Assembly: GCA_025765595.1 (NCBI GenBank)
Contig: JAIVFH010000234.1
Coordinates: forward strand, 1 to 42,094
Origin: Obelidium mucronatum
Taxonomy: Eukaryota > Chytridiomycota > Chytridiomycetes > Chytridiales > Chytriomycetaceae
DNA length: 42,094 nt
Direction of reading: 5' to 3'
This document shows positions 1 through 11,685 of this stretch, one piece after another. Position 1 is the stretch's first letter; each line of letters begins with the position of its first letter. A program made the translations under genes and the position numbers. Below the pieces are notes generated by a model that saw only the letters and a program-made list of their open reading frames with translations, searched no databases and was not told where the DNA came from.

Positions 1-525
1 TGCCAACCTGTGAAATCATATGAACCAACAAGTTCAATTCAAGAGTTTCAATTCCTGCCTAAACATCCCAATCAATCTCGATTACATACCCAACAACAGC
101 GCGCATTATCACTTCCTCTCTATCCCGCCCCAATCGAATTCACACACTCAGCGTCCGTTAACGGCGCTTCTGACAAATTTACACGTGGAGCAACACCATC
201 AAAACGATTCGAATGTCCATATCCCTCATGCACCAAACTCTGTAGCTCTGCCAACAGTTTACGTTCCCATATTCGGTGCCACACTGAAGCAATTTATCAA
301 TGCTCAGAGTGTCCCTCCTCGTTCCGGCGAAAGCACGATTTGCAACGACATGAACGGTCAAAACACTTTGAAGATGAAGGAAAGAGGCATCTGTGTGAAC
401 ATTGTGGGAAACGTTTTCCGCGCTCTGATACGTTGAAGAGGCATATTGGGGGGAGAGAGGATGGGTGTGCGACGACAATGGGGCCTACTGCTGCCGCTGG
501 TTTTCATTCTCTGGGTGGGATTTAA
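1..525 (+). CDS. C2H2 zinc-finger protein, 5'-partial
   Basis: The frame is open to the window edge and has no in-frame ATG before the zinc fingers, so this is the 3' end of a longer gene or a last exon. It encodes two clear C2H2 fingers (about residues 69-91 and 97-118), followed by a third, C-x2-C-x12-H-x7-C type finger (about 128-152) ending in a Gly/Ala-rich tail. The arrangement F/Y-x-C..C-x12-H-x3-4-H with an SD-x-LKRH helix is that of fungal DNA-binding regulators of the Crz1/Msn2-like kind. A nuclear transcription factor is therefore likely, but the target is unknown. The third finger departs from canonical spacing, so it may bind zinc with Cys as last ligand or be non-functional. The family call is firm, the specific identity is not. 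Confidence 0.75.
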   Translation, partial: CQPVKSYEPTSSIQEFQFLPKHPNQSRLHTQQQRALSLPLYPAPIEFTHSASVNGASDKFTRGATPSKRFECPYPSCTKLCSSANSLRSHIRCHTEAIYQCSECPSSFRRKHDLQRHERSKHFEDEGKRHLCEHCGKRFPRSDTLKRHIGGREDGCATTMGPTAAAGFHSLGGI

Positions 526-718
526 AACTGTCGGGGTTACTTATTCATATCGCGCTTTCACTTTTCGAATGTATTCTAATTTTTAAGCAGTTTATTAATA
601 CATTGGTTAATTATCCAAAAAAAGTTTTACAGAAAGTGTATTCGCATGCGATTTGAAGGAATTGATCCCATCCTTATTATTCTTCAATATTCATACTTCA
701 TACTTCAACAAAAACAAC

Positions 719-1264
719 ATGAAAAGTGGAACTCTTGTTGCCCCACACTGCCTTGCCACTCCAACACATTCAAATCCAGCCAAAGCATCTTTTTCAGTCT
801 TTGCAGAGATACTAGTTGACGCTCGGCCGGATACGGTGCTTTCGATAGTCACGGATATTTCAAGATACAAAGACTGGAGCACATACCACACGAAATGCGT
901 CCATCAGACGCCACTGACAATGCCGAGGCCCTTACAAATCGGTGATAAACTGATTGTGACTGTCCATTTGAAAAAGGGAGGTCCTGGTAGCGATCAAATC
1001 GACGTTGTGTCTCACTTTGATGAATCCCAATTCGCTGTTACATCTTCGCCTTTCCCGGATTGGCTGCTTTGGGCCGAGAAAGTGCATCGAGTCGAACAGA
1101 TAGCAGATAATCAGACAAAGTTTTCGATTTGGATCACTATGGGAGGGGCGGCAGGGCTGGTTCCGTGGCTTGTGCAGCGTTTGAAAGCAGAGGAGTTGCG
1201 CGTCCGGTTTGAAGAGTATTGCATTGAATTAAAAGCGGAGGCAGAGAAAGGAATGACGCAGTGA
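719..1264 (+). CDS. START-like/SRPBCC (polyketide cyclase-like) protein
   Basis: Single-exon gene of 181 aa. I start at the ATG at 719; the frame is open further upstream but without ATG. The protein shows the SRPBCC pattern: an N-terminal beta strand followed by a D-I-S-R-Y-x-D-W-S helix/loop (family motif where the ligand cavity opens), alternating beta strands, and a long C-terminal amphipathic helix rich in Glu/Lys. Proteins of this fold bind lipids or other hydrophobic ligands in a cavity; the ligand cannot be read from sequence. No signal peptide or membrane segment is visible, so it is probably cytosolic. The stop is only about 17 bp from the start of the next gene on the same strand, an unusually tight spacing. 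Confidence 0.65.
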   Translation: MKSGTLVAPHCLATPTHSNPAKASFSVFAEILVDARPDTVLSIVTDISRYKDWSTYHTKCVHQTPLTMPRPLQIGDKLIVTVHLKKGGPGSDQIDVVSHFDESQFAVTSSPFPDWLLWAEKVHRVEQIADNQTKFSIWITMGGAAGLVPWLVQRLKAEELRVRFEEYCIELKAEAEKGMTQ

Positions 1265-1281
1265 TTATTTTTTAAAAGAAA

Positions 1282-1996
1282 ATGATCCTTCCAGTGTTGA
1301 TTCTGTTGGTTGGTGTTGCAGTCCTTTGCTCGCCCTATATCGCAACTCTGGGCACCAGTCTTTATTCCTGGCATCCAGTGTGCATGGCAGTTTTTCTGTT
1401 TGCATCAATAACATCGGTGTAAGTCAAGCAGTGTTTGATAAATGGCAGGCCTCAATTAATCATCCAGTTCCTTCTTTCAGCCTCACCATGAAGACTAAAT
1501 CCATAGCTGCGATATCTTTTCATGCCTTTCTTCAAACTATCGCACTTATTGCCATCACTGCTGGCTTTACTGTAATTTATCAAAACAAGGACAACAACTC
1601 GAAACCGCATTTTACATCGTACCATGGAATCATTGGAGCGACTGCTTACTCTGTTGTTACTCTTGTAGCTGTCCTTGGGATGGGAATCCTGTGGTTTCCG
1701 GGTTTGGTTTTTGGCAGTGTGTTGAAGGCGAAAAAGTGAGGAACAATCCTTCGAGAGGATATAACTCAATTAAATGGTGGATTTTTGACGTTTACAGATG
1801 GAATCAAGTTAAGGAATATTCAGGGTTCTTGGCTCTTGTGTTATCAGCTGTCGCTGGTGGTATTGGGATCTATTCATACGCGTCGTTGGTAGAAGCCTCA
1901 AAGTATGGCGTTTTGGCAACTATTATAATCGCTATGGGCTTTGCGATACTTGTTCCATCGACATACCCAGCGACCAAGAACGTAAAGGCAAAATAA
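1282..1996 (+). CDS. Cytochrome b561-like transmembrane protein (CYB561D type)
   Basis: Three exons, 1282-1418, 1481-1735 and 1798-1996, joined at consensus sites (GTAAGT/TTTCAG, GTGAGG/TTACAG) in phases that keep the frame. The product is a compact helical membrane protein with about six hydrophobic segments. Histidines sit where the b561 core needs haem ligands: HP in the second helix, S-F-H-A-F in the third, and the H-F-T-S-Y-H-G segment before the fourth. b561 proteins move electrons across a membrane between ascorbate-like donors and ferric or other acceptors. The short form without extra domains resembles the animal CYB561D1/D2 group, probably in endomembranes. It is convergent with the ceramidase gene, 95 bp between stops. 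Its start lies 17 bp after the preceding stop, so the upstream 5'UTR is very short or overlaps the previous transcript. Confidence 0.75.
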
Positions 1997-2091
1997 AGGA
2001 CTTCACTTCCAGTTTTACTACATATATATAGCGCTCATCAGAAAGATTGAACCGAATTTTGTTCAATCCATGTCATCGTTTCGATCTGTAT

Positions 2092-5088
2092 TTAATTAAG
2101 ATCCCCTTTCAGCGAAAATGGCAAACTTTTGCCACTGTACTTTTTCTCCCCAAACAGAGTTTTTGCCACACCAAAGATTCTGAATCTATATGTACCAGGT
2201 TCCGCGGGCACCGTCCTCCCTATATCCCACTCCACCTTGCATATACTTTCTGTGACTCCAGATCGTGTCCATAAGAATTTGGTGTCCCAATCCTAATCAA
2301 AAAACGAAACCTTTCAACTGACCACACGTTAAAAAAAGGGGGGACTCTTACCGCGTCCGTTAGAAACTCACTCCAATCACTGAGATTCTTGAGGCTCTGC
2401 TTTTCAATAGTCATGAATGTCGGAACTCCCGTTGATTCCGATACTTTCCCAGGTCCATTTCGAGGATGTGCGCACTGGAAAGATGCTTTTACAGTGGTTG
2501 TAACGTTCTTGATCCGTCTTGAAACATTTCCATCGCCAAGAGTACCCATGTCTACTACAACCGGAGTTCCAACAAACTTTTTAGGAACTTCTGAATATAT
2601 AATTTTGTCTGGTTGTTGAATCGCATCACCAAAGCTACCCCCAGGTCGAGCAGAATCGAGCAATACTGGAGACACAAGGGAGATTTCATTTTCTGGCGCC
2701 GGTGCAGGTTCGCCTGGTTTCACAGCTCTCGACGGATCTTTTACGGAATGCGCCATTTGTGTAAAGAGCTTTATATATGCGCTGAGCGTATGGGGTCCAA
2801 AAGCCGTGGATCCTCCTTCGTATCGCTGCATCTGGTATTCCTCAAATGTGCATGCATAGGAGGAATAAGCGTTTGCCAGACCTACGACTACAACCTCTCC
2901 ATCTTCATCAAATACATTATCATCCAGCAATGCTTTTTTCACGGATTCCCGGAGTCTCCTTCCAGCCATAGTTGTGATTTCGCTAGGTTGTCCAACCAAG
3001 GCTAGTTTTCGACCAAGCACAAACAACTGCAGTGGTAAAATGCTTGGTTGCCAAGGATAAGGGACGTGATTTTCTCCCGTGTTGAAGAGGATTTGCTTGG
3101 GGTGGTGACAACGTTCCAGTTCAGTGGATGCCGGGCGAGAGTTCAAGAGCTCGCCAATAAATCCGAGCACCATATTTTTGTCTCGTTTGTTATATCCTTG
3201 GTAGGAATACATGAGTCCCTTTCCGTCGGTGGTTCCTGCAATGAAGGCCTTTCCCTGAAATGGAAAAGTGTTTAATTATCTCAAGACCTTTGGATTTTTA
3301 TGTATACCATGGCAGCTGAACAAGTTCGCCCGTATGTACCATCCGGTAGTTCAACCTAAATCGAAATTTTAAAAATAATAATTAAACGCATCTATTAGTA
3401 TCTCGCTACCGCTACGTCGCCCATGTCAACCCATGCATGGCGGAATACAATAGGGCCTTTAGAAAGAACACCCCTCGTGGAAATCGTTGAATTTGTCATT
3501 TGTTTCGCCTTTTCGTACTGTAGGCGACCAATGTATTCCGCTGCGTAAAAGTCACTCTTACCCGAGTCCTCTCCCTTATCAGTTACAAAGAGCAGAGATA
3601 AATATTTGGCAAAATCATACATTTCTGGTTGAACTTACTGGACCAAGGCCAACACACTTGCGAATGTCGCCATTGCAGCCGCCTTTCGATCCATCACATG
3701 GTTCTCCAGTGTCTTTACATCTTGGGGGGATTAAGTTTGGTGTGACATCACCCTAATTCGACATTCAGAAGTTTAAAAACAGCGTTGTACTTCAAAAATA
3801 CAGGAACTTTTTACCGAATTCGACTGCGCAAATGCGGCAACAAAATTGAGCCCCGGATTCTTTCTATTCTCTTCAAGCTCCCACAGATACGAGGCGAATC
3901 CCTTGTTATCTCCAGAAACAAGCGGATTTTCACTGTGTAAACTCGTTCCATGCACAGGAAACCAGTTCGCATGAGCCTTCATTCTCGAACTACTTCGATT
4001 TGTCGGTCTTGTCCAAATACTCACGCCCACCATTTTTTGATCTACATTTGAGTCATACATTGCGCGCTCTTGTTCTGGATTCTGGTTATACGAACTTGGG
4101 CTTCGATTCAAGCCGCCATTGCGGAGGATGCCCGTGTTTACAACGACTCGATGAAACTCTTGATTTTTCTCGCTTTTTCGCAATGATGATTCTAAATCTG
4201 AGTGGGCATATTGAATTGCAGATACAATCGCGTCGACAACGGCTTCTCTTGCCATAGGAACTTTTCCAAGACTGGTTATTTGATACACTATAGGTATGTT
4301 AGGAGATCAATTTTGACAGAACCTTCAAAAATAAAAGGTTCGGTTTACTAAACTGAAACCGTCGGCAAAGCCTCCAGGTCCAGAATGTGTGTGCGTTACT
4401 GAAACCATAACGTTTTCGATTGTATAGTATGGTTGGTTTGTCTCTGGATCATGATATTCTGTTGTATTGAGTCGTTCCGCTATTTGTTGTCGAGCTATTG
4501 ACGACATGAAACCTGGGAGTTGAATGGTGCGATATAATAATAATCATGAAAAAGAAAGTCGAATGCATTGTCCCCGTGTTGCAATACCTAAATCAGCGCA
4601 CACGTAAACAGCGCGATGTTTAGAAGATTCTGGGTTTGTAAATATAAACGCTCGCGCTTTGAGACGCAAATGAATCCCATTCGCGTTCTGGAGAATTTCC
4701 GCATATCCCATCATATTCACTTCGCCGATTGGAAGGGATATATCTGATTTCCCGGTTCCCACCTTATAGACATTTAGATTAGTGATGAAAACTGAATCCA
4801 CCCAGACTGTGTTACCATAATAGCAGCATCGGGAGAATCTGTCATTGGAAAATCCACGCGCTTTGGACCTGAATGAATGATTGGGGTTGTTGAAGATCTT
4901 TCTGGTTTGGGGAATTGAAATCGCGGGTGCATGAGGAACAATGCAATAGCCAGGTTGAGGAATATAAACAATGCCAAGAACAGACACTTCGTGAAGTGAA
5001 TAGATTCGCGTGATTTTAGGATTGTCTTTTTTGTGTGCTGGGTTGGGAGCCTCGTGTTGGAGGGCAGGGAGAACCGACGTCGTTGCAT
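2092..5088 (-). CDS. Neutral/alkaline ceramidase
   Basis: Nine exons on the minus strand (5088-4816, 4762-4588, 4512-4360, 4287-3815, 3752-3639, 3574-3410, 3355-3308, 3254-2352, 2292-2092), giving 834 aa. The enzyme hydrolyses ceramide to sphingosine and fatty acid. Family landmarks are in order: V-G-T-G-K-S-D-I, M-M-G-Y-A, R-A-F-I, the zinc-site T-H-T-H-S-G-P-G-G segment, W-F-P-V-H-G, the amidase hexapeptide, T-T-M-A-G-R-R, F-E-E-Y-Q-x-Q-R-Y-E-G and G-P-H-T-L-S-A-Y, then a C-terminal beta domain. A single hydrophobic segment at about residues 34-53 predicts a type II signal anchor, as in the animal enzyme. The odd point is that the amidase hexapeptide reads GDVTPN at about 359-364, Thr where the known nucleophile is Ser. 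Length matches the family. Identification is firm; activity is uncertain because of that change. Confidence 0.92.
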
Positions 5089-5440
5089 AACTTAATTTTT
5101 TTGTGCAGCACTGGGAGAACAATGACCAAATAATAAATAAAGTTAACAATAAATTCCTGAATAAATTCAATTGTATTATTAGATATTATTGTGACTACTG
5201 TCGGTGCTGAAAAAAAGTTGTTTAGTTTTGTGCGAATTTCTAATACAAGCCGCTTTCAACTCCTTGAGTGAATGAAAATCAAAACGCAAGGATCCAACAA
5301 TCCCAACTAACAGTCTTTTCATATTTTCCATTCTTTTTGTCTGAAAGAAGAAAGGAGAAACAAGAAGGCAAGAAGGAAAAAGGACACAGGTGACAACACA
5401 CCCCACCTCTGATACTTTCCGTAGTGTCCACCGCTAATCA
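5089..5440. other. Intergenic, ceramidase 5' region
   Basis: About 350 bases between the ceramidase start (read leftwards) and the 3' end of the tRNA-Lys gene. I see no conserved coding frame; the open frames here have low-complexity translations. It presumably holds the ceramidase promoter and the RNA polymerase III termination region of the tRNA. Confidence 0.5.
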
Positions 5441-5514
5441 AGCCTGATACGGGGATCGAACCCGTGACCACCCGCTTAAAAGGCGGGTGCTCTAAACCAC
5501 TGAGCTAATCGGGC
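5441..5514 (-). tRNA. tRNA-Lys(TTT)
   Basis: Minus-strand cloverleaf of about 74 nt. The D arm is GCTC/GAGC, the anticodon stem CCCGC/GCGGG encloses loop CTTTTAA with anticodon TTT (Lys), and the T arm is ACGGG-TTCGATC-CCCGT. The acceptor stem GCCCGAT/ATCAGGC has one C-A mismatch at the fourth pair, and the discriminator base is T, both unusual. B-box GGTTCGATCC is intact. No intron. CCA is not encoded. Confidence 0.9.
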
Positions 5515-5686
5515 CATGCACCGCTCTTGAAATAGTCTATTTTAGCCTGAATTTTTTATTATTCACTCTCTTTCTTTAACTATCATCTCACCCCCAGAAT
5601 AAACTTTCAACCTGACTGACTAATGCACTCTAATACAATAGTTGTGCTGTGACTTGCCTTCTCTGTAATTTTTTTTTGAGTTAAAA

Positions 5687-7652
5687 ATGAATCTTCTGCG
5701 ACTTTGGCCTTTGGCAGTGGCAGCGTCGTCAGCGCTAGCTAGGCATCAGCTTCTTGGTGTTCCAGAGACTAGTGAGCAATAGTTACCGCTCTTCTGGGAT
5801 CTTTGTAACCTGATGTCGATGTTCTAGAACATGAAATGTATAGTCTTGAGCCCAATGCCCTCTTCGCTTGTCTTGATGGGTCAAAGAGTATTCCAGCAAC
5901 CTCAATCAACGACGATTTTTGTGATTGCTATGACGGCAGTGATGAGCCGGGTGTGTTATACTCCAGAAATCCCACTGGTTCACTGACACATGATGGACGT
6001 AAAACAAATCAAATAGGAACGTCTGCTTGCAACGATACTTTTTTCTATTGCAATAATGCTGGCCATATTGGTTCTTTAATTCCAAGCTCGCGTGTAAATG
6101 ACGGCATCTGTGGTGCGGGTTTTCCTTTTCACGGAACTTTGCGGAAGTACTAACCTAAAACGAAAGACCCGGAATGCTGTGACGGATCTGACGAATATAT
6201 TGGAATTATCAAGTGCCCTGATGTCTGTGCAAAAGTCGGCGCCGAATTTAAGAAAGCAGAACTTGAGAAACAACGTGTCCTGCAGAAAGTGGAGTTGCCA
6301 GATTTATTTAATTCTACACACAGAGGAGATAATGTATATAATTTAGGGAATCAAAGTCAAGAAGGAGTACTTGACGTATGCTATAAACGCAAAACATGTA
6401 CGAGCGAAGCAAATTATTGATCTTGAGGTGGACATTTGGAATATCACATCTAGAATCGAAGAGCTTAAGGGTAAAATTTACCATTTTATTGAACCCAACA
6501 TTACGATTTTTGACGGTCAATGACAGTCATCAGGAATGAAGCCGAGGCCTATGAAAACCATGTAAATGCGCTCATGGCGCAACAATCCTTTGAAGAAGCC
6601 CAGGCAGTGATGCCACAGCAACTTGCTGAATGCATGCAACGGAAAAATGTTCTTCGTTCGAATATCGACACCCTCAACTCTCGTGTCAACGAACTTCAAT
6701 CCATCCTAGATAATTTAATGAAACTAAAGGATGCCGAGGAGGGTGCCGCCTTCGAAGCCCTGCTGCGAGATAAGCCAATTCTCAAAGAGACATTGCAGCA
6801 GTATGATGACTTCAAGCGAAACCTTGAAGATGGGCGAGGAGCCATTGCCTTGGAGGCTGAGCCAGAAGTGTCGATCATCGATGAATCCGCAACTGGAGGG
6901 GTGGATCGGGCGACCTTGACTGATCCTTGTATTGATCCTACAGCTTCTACCGTCCGTTGCGTGCTTGGATCTGCTCGAGGATTGTTATTGGGGTCGTATG
7001 GTGCTATCAAGTACCCTTTTGTTTGGCCCGGCTGGCGAAAACTCTATTCCTCCGTAAGAAACCCCTTTATAAGGCTTTCCAGGTCGGAAGAGAATGAACT
7101 ACTTCGCAAAGACGCATCCAAGGCCCGATCTCATTTACTAGACGTTGAAAATAAGAAGAGAGATTTGGAAACCAAAATAGCCGACTTGAAGAAGAAAAGC
7201 GAGTTAGACATGGGGCCAAATAATGTGTGGGATAAATTGGTCGGAACTTGCTTTGAGATCAAGAGCTTTGAGTACTTTTACGAAATCTGCATTTTAGATA
7301 AGGCGGTTCAGCGACCAATCAATGGCGGTAGCAGCACTGATCTTGGGTATGACCTTTAATATTCCCTATTTCAGAATTAAAACAAAGAACTCTTTTTAGA
7401 AAATTCTCACGATGGGGATCTCGCAAGGATGACAAAATGACCGAATCTACCGGAAAGTATCTATTCATGATGTTTGAAAATGGAGCGCATTGCTGGAATG
7501 GGCCGCATCGATCTGTGGAAGTTGCCTTTGAATGTGGTTCTGAAAACAAGGTGATGTCTGTTGCTGAGCCAAGCAAGTGCGAGTATGCAATGAGAGTGCA
7601 GACGCCTGCGGTGTGCGAGGAGTCGGCAGACACAAATCACAACGAGTTGTAA
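5687..7652 (+). CDS. Glucosidase II subunit beta (PRKCSH-like)
   Basis: Seven exons (5687-5771, 5828-5950, 6017-6112, 6167-6288, 6347-6470, 6527-7346, 7400-7652) give 540 aa. It is the regulatory, mannose-binding partner of the ER glucosidase II catalytic subunit, which trims glucose from N-glycans. An N-terminal signal peptide (about 1-18) is followed by two Cys-rich LDL-receptor-A-like repeats (C-L-D-G-S-K ... N-D-D-F-C-D-C-x-D-G-S-D-E-P and a second ending C-C-D-G-S-D-E). Then come a long coiled coil, an acidic spacer and a C-terminal MRH domain with Y-x-F-x-M-F-E-N-G and the W-G-P-x-R-S block. The protein ends H-N-E-L, a variant of the HDEL ER-retrieval signal. Intron 3 carries a perfect TACTAAC branch site. 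Identification is firm. Confidence 0.93.
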
Positions 7653-7679
7653 CAATAAAGCAAATAAAATCAGACAATA

Positions 7680-10600
7680 ATGGCTCCGCCAGCTGTAGCT
7701 GTCCCCGACTGGGTCCTGACACGCGCAGCGCCTGTCGCAGCGGTCGTTGTTCTTTTCAGTCCGCGACTTGTTCTCATCGCTTGTCTGGTGCTTGCGGGGT
7801 TTCTTGCAGGCGTTGTTCTGGGCGGCGGCATCAGCTTAAGCCTCGAAGATCAAGCGGCTGTCAGAAGCGACATGGATCTGATCGAGGAAAAGCTTGCGAA
7901 AATAGAGCTTGTGTCTTTGGAATCAGCCCGCAAAGACGAGGTTTGTTCTGAGGTTCCATTGTACTATGCCCAGTTGACAATGTCATTAGACTGACGAGCG
8001 GCCGCTTCCACCAGTTCCTCAGAAGATCGAATCATCTTTAAATCGCCTCATTAGTCTGATCATCAGAGACTTTATTCTCAGCTGGTATTCGGCGATAAAT
8101 TACTCCAAATCTGATGAATTCGCAACCAGCATCGATTCTGCCCTTCACCATGGCCTCATTACATTTGGCTTTGCAGCATCCAAAACCAAAGTTGTAAACG
8201 CAGTCTCTCCAATCACGCAAACCCTGATTAGGCACATCTATGAATATCGTGACTTCGAAGCCTCGTCACTTCCATTGGAAGTCTATCTGGAACGGAATCC
8301 GCAGTCCTCCTTCCATAAATATGCAGATTCTCGAGAGTCAAACAAATTTTTACGGCGGATATCAGCTCACATTGTCATGTCCATCATGCCCAAAGCGGAT
8401 CGTGAATCTCCTGTGGTTTTCAGCTTGTTACGAGAAATCGTCGGGACATCTGTCCTAGGAAACTTGGTGGAAACATACAGCGATCCAGATTATATCAACA
8501 AGTTGCTGATTGGCTATGTGAAGGAACAAGAAAAGGAGGCAGCAGCCCAAGCCACTGCTGATAGTAGCAGCGGAACTTCCGCTATTTCACGCCCAATATC
8601 CATTCCAAAGCCCGTAAAATCTACTGTGAGAAGCATCAATGGAGATCAGCTGTTTTTGAAAGGTTTGTATCTTAGTCAAAGACCCCAACTATTAACGCCA
8701 GAAAACTAGTGGTCGAGGCCAAGCAATTACCATTAGGCCAAGGCAGCGTCTTTTGCAGAATTATTTTCAATGGAAACGAACTCAAAACCGAAAGAATTGC
8801 TGCAGAAACTCATCCAATCTGGATGGAAGAGTTTGCTTTTGATTGGGGTGCGATGCAGCCCACTGAGACTATTCTGATTGAAGTATACGATGGAAGGTTA
8901 ATCAGAGGTATAAAAGCCTTGTTTTAGGACCTGTTTTCACTGATTTGATCATTAGATGAATTGATCGGAAGTGTATACATTCCAGCTAAATCACTTCAAG
9001 CCAACGTATACTCCAAAGAGTGGTATCCCATCGATACATCTGAATCTAAGATTGCGAATACCGCGTTTATGGCTCAAATCTTTGTTGAAACCCTGGTTGC
9101 TTCTGAGAACATCCGTTCAACAGAAATTCCTTTAAGTCTTGGACAAACAGACTGCAAACTTCCTGAAATCGATGAATTTGAGTCGGCGGAGACGTTGCTT
9201 TCCGACTCACGTGAAGGCATAAACATATCTTCAAAGAGTGGTATTACCATTACCATACCTCTTGTAGAAGCTTTGAGCTGTGGTGAATACAGGAGCTCCT
9301 TTTCAAAGTATTTGGAACCCATTGAAGCAAGCGCATATCTTCAACTTTACACAACTATCACTTCTCTACCAGATACAATTACTGCGGATCAGGCACGTGG
9401 AGTTTTTGACATTTTCTTCAATTCTTCAAAGCTGGACCCCAAAGTGGAAGGTTCTGTCATGACAGCTTTAAATTCCGCCAGTTTTGACGATATGCCCAAC
9501 AAAACTGCCCGCATTGGATCAGAGCTGTTTGATCCTGTGGCAAATGCTACGCTGACTGTTCTAGAGTCACATTGGGCTGCATTCGTAACCACAGATGGTT
9601 TCAAATCAATTGAAGGCGTCACAGAAGCTCCCGTGAAACCTCCTCGATCTTTAGGCGCTGCTCCGCCACCTCTCCCTCCTCGAGATACCGTTTCCAAGTC
9701 GCCCCCACCTCTCCCGCCCCGAGAATCTGAAATGATTGAAGCACAACGGACCGAAGAGGAAGATATCCAACTGGCTATAGCCCTACAAGAAGAAGAATTC
9801 CGCCTCATCAAAGAACCAAAAGAAAGGACAAGCTCTTTATCAGTGGATACCGTCGCAAGGAAGCTGCTAAATTCCGAAAATTCCCCGGATTCCGATTTCT
9901 CTGCTGCCACTACCATAATGCCCTCCAATATTTCCATACTTGGAGAAATATCTGCTCTCAAAGAGAAAATTGCCTATATTGATCAAAAGCTGGAAATCAC
10001 TACAAGTGTCGCCGTTGGACAGGAATTGCTTTCGGACAAATTGGATTTACAGGCACAAGTTGAAAGGCTTTCTGAAACCTTACGTGACTCCGAGACCGAA
10101 TCTAGCCCCTCAGTGAATCTATTTAGTGCCAGCATCCGAATCAGTGATGTTAGCGACGATGCTATCCTGAACGAGAGGATTAACATTGCTGACCGTTTAC
10201 TGTTTTGTATCGAAGTGCAGCCTAAGAGCAACGTGTCGGGTTGGGTCTTGACGAAAACATTAACGGACTTCAGCTCTTGTTACGATGCGTTAGCGGCTGA
10301 GTTTATTCACATCAAAAGAGCCTCATTCCCAGGCTTGTTCTTTAGAAACAATAATATCACATCTTGTCAGGCACATGAGCGGTCAGCAGTTGCAAGTGAC
10401 TTGGAACTATGGCTCAAGGATATTCTCAACAACACGAATACTTCTCAAGCGTTTGCAGTTTTGGATTTGCTGCAACCAGAACATATGAAGCACAAATCAT
10501 CTCTTGGGAAAAAAAGTACCACTAAACGAAGCGATACTGTCTCCGGTACAGTTTTTGGCGTGTTGAAGTCCGCGGGATCGGTCCTGAAAAATGTGGCGGT

Positions 10601-11618
10601 TTCCACAGGAAATGCGATCAATACTATTGGTTCAAATAATGCTGTTGAGCCATCGAAAAATGGAAATTGGGAGGCGAAATTACAGCAGCGACGTGATGCT
10701 GGTGTAAAATCCAATGTTCCATCTCGAACCTCTTCCCTTGCTGGGAAAAGTTCGCTGCCCAAATCCGTCCCACAAACTGGAGGAACATATTCGTCTTTAG
10801 CTACCGATCCACATTCGGAAGATGAAGCGGCAGCGGAAGTGAAACCTGCTGCCAATTCGATTCAGGAAATTTCAGCTCCAGCCCTGCCGCACCGTGCTAC
10901 AGCAACTACTCCTTCCAAAGGCGACACCGTTTTAACTCCTAAGCCCTCTATCATAAGGAGTAAATCACCGACACCTGGTCCCAAATCCGAACCTCCACCG
11001 TCTACACCAAAAGTATCTGCAGAATTATCCCCAAGCGAACTAGCTATCCTTTTAGAATGTGCTTTTGGAGTTATTGAAGAAGTTTTTAATTTATCCGATC
11101 CAAACCAATGGATGCGCCAGAGAGGACTTCAAGTGGTCAAGTCTGTGTTGAGAAACAGCTACGGCGTGACAATCTCCACAATGATTCAAGAGCATGTGGA
11201 TGATATTCGAAGTGTGGATGCGGTGTCTGGATACTTGGATGCTGTGGTAATTTTTTATTTTTTTTATGTTAATAAGTTTTTCGATTTCTAATTTGGTTGG
11301 CTATTACAGTCTGATTCCCTATGGCCGAATGGAGTGTGGGCATATTCCACTCCTGAATACCTTGCCCAATTGGAAGCTGATAAGTTGAATCCAAGAACTG
11401 ATTCCCAACGAAGTGAGACTCGAATGGAAGCCAAACGATTGTTGAACTCGAATGCCGTTTTGCTGGGATACGAAGGTATTCAAACAGTTCTCGGGAAGCA
11501 AAATACTACCATGGGTCTTTCTCGATTATTCAATATGCTTCAGCATAAAGAATTGAACAAGGGTCTTATTTGCGCCATCCTGGAAGCAGTCGTTCGCAGC
11601 GTGCTTGCCGAGCACTAA
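7680..11618 (+). CDS. Membrane-anchored sorting nexin (Mdm1/SNX13-like; PXA-C2-PX-Nexin_C)
   Basis: Five exons (7680-7940, 8023-8662, 8710-8907, 8956-11246, 11310-11618) encode 1232 aa. Two hydrophobic N-terminal segments (about 12-55) anchor it, presumably in the ER. A PXA-like helical domain follows (about 88-270), then a C2-like domain split by introns (about 300-430). A disordered part holds two proline motifs of the P-P-P-L-P-P-R type (about 602-625) and a UIM-like acidic helix (about 632-650). A PX-like fold (about 760-880) and a Nexin_C domain (about 1057-1220) end the protein. This order resembles Mdm1/SNX13/SNX25, tethers between ER and vacuole/endosome or lipid droplets. The C2 insertion and lack of a recognisable RGS domain differ from the animal forms. 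The PX domain lacks an obvious R-R-Y phosphoinositide motif, so lipid binding is uncertain. Confidence 0.78.
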
Positions 11619-11685
11619 ACTGAAGAAATAAAGTAAAAGCCGTTCCTTGATCTTTATTAGATGTTGTAAACCCTTTACTATATTA

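Noticed and set aside
20..478. Overlapping open frames of 138 aa (+) and 99 aa (-) over the zinc-finger gene
   Set aside because: They shadow the zinc-finger frame and show no domain pattern; the C2H2 frame is clearly the coding one.
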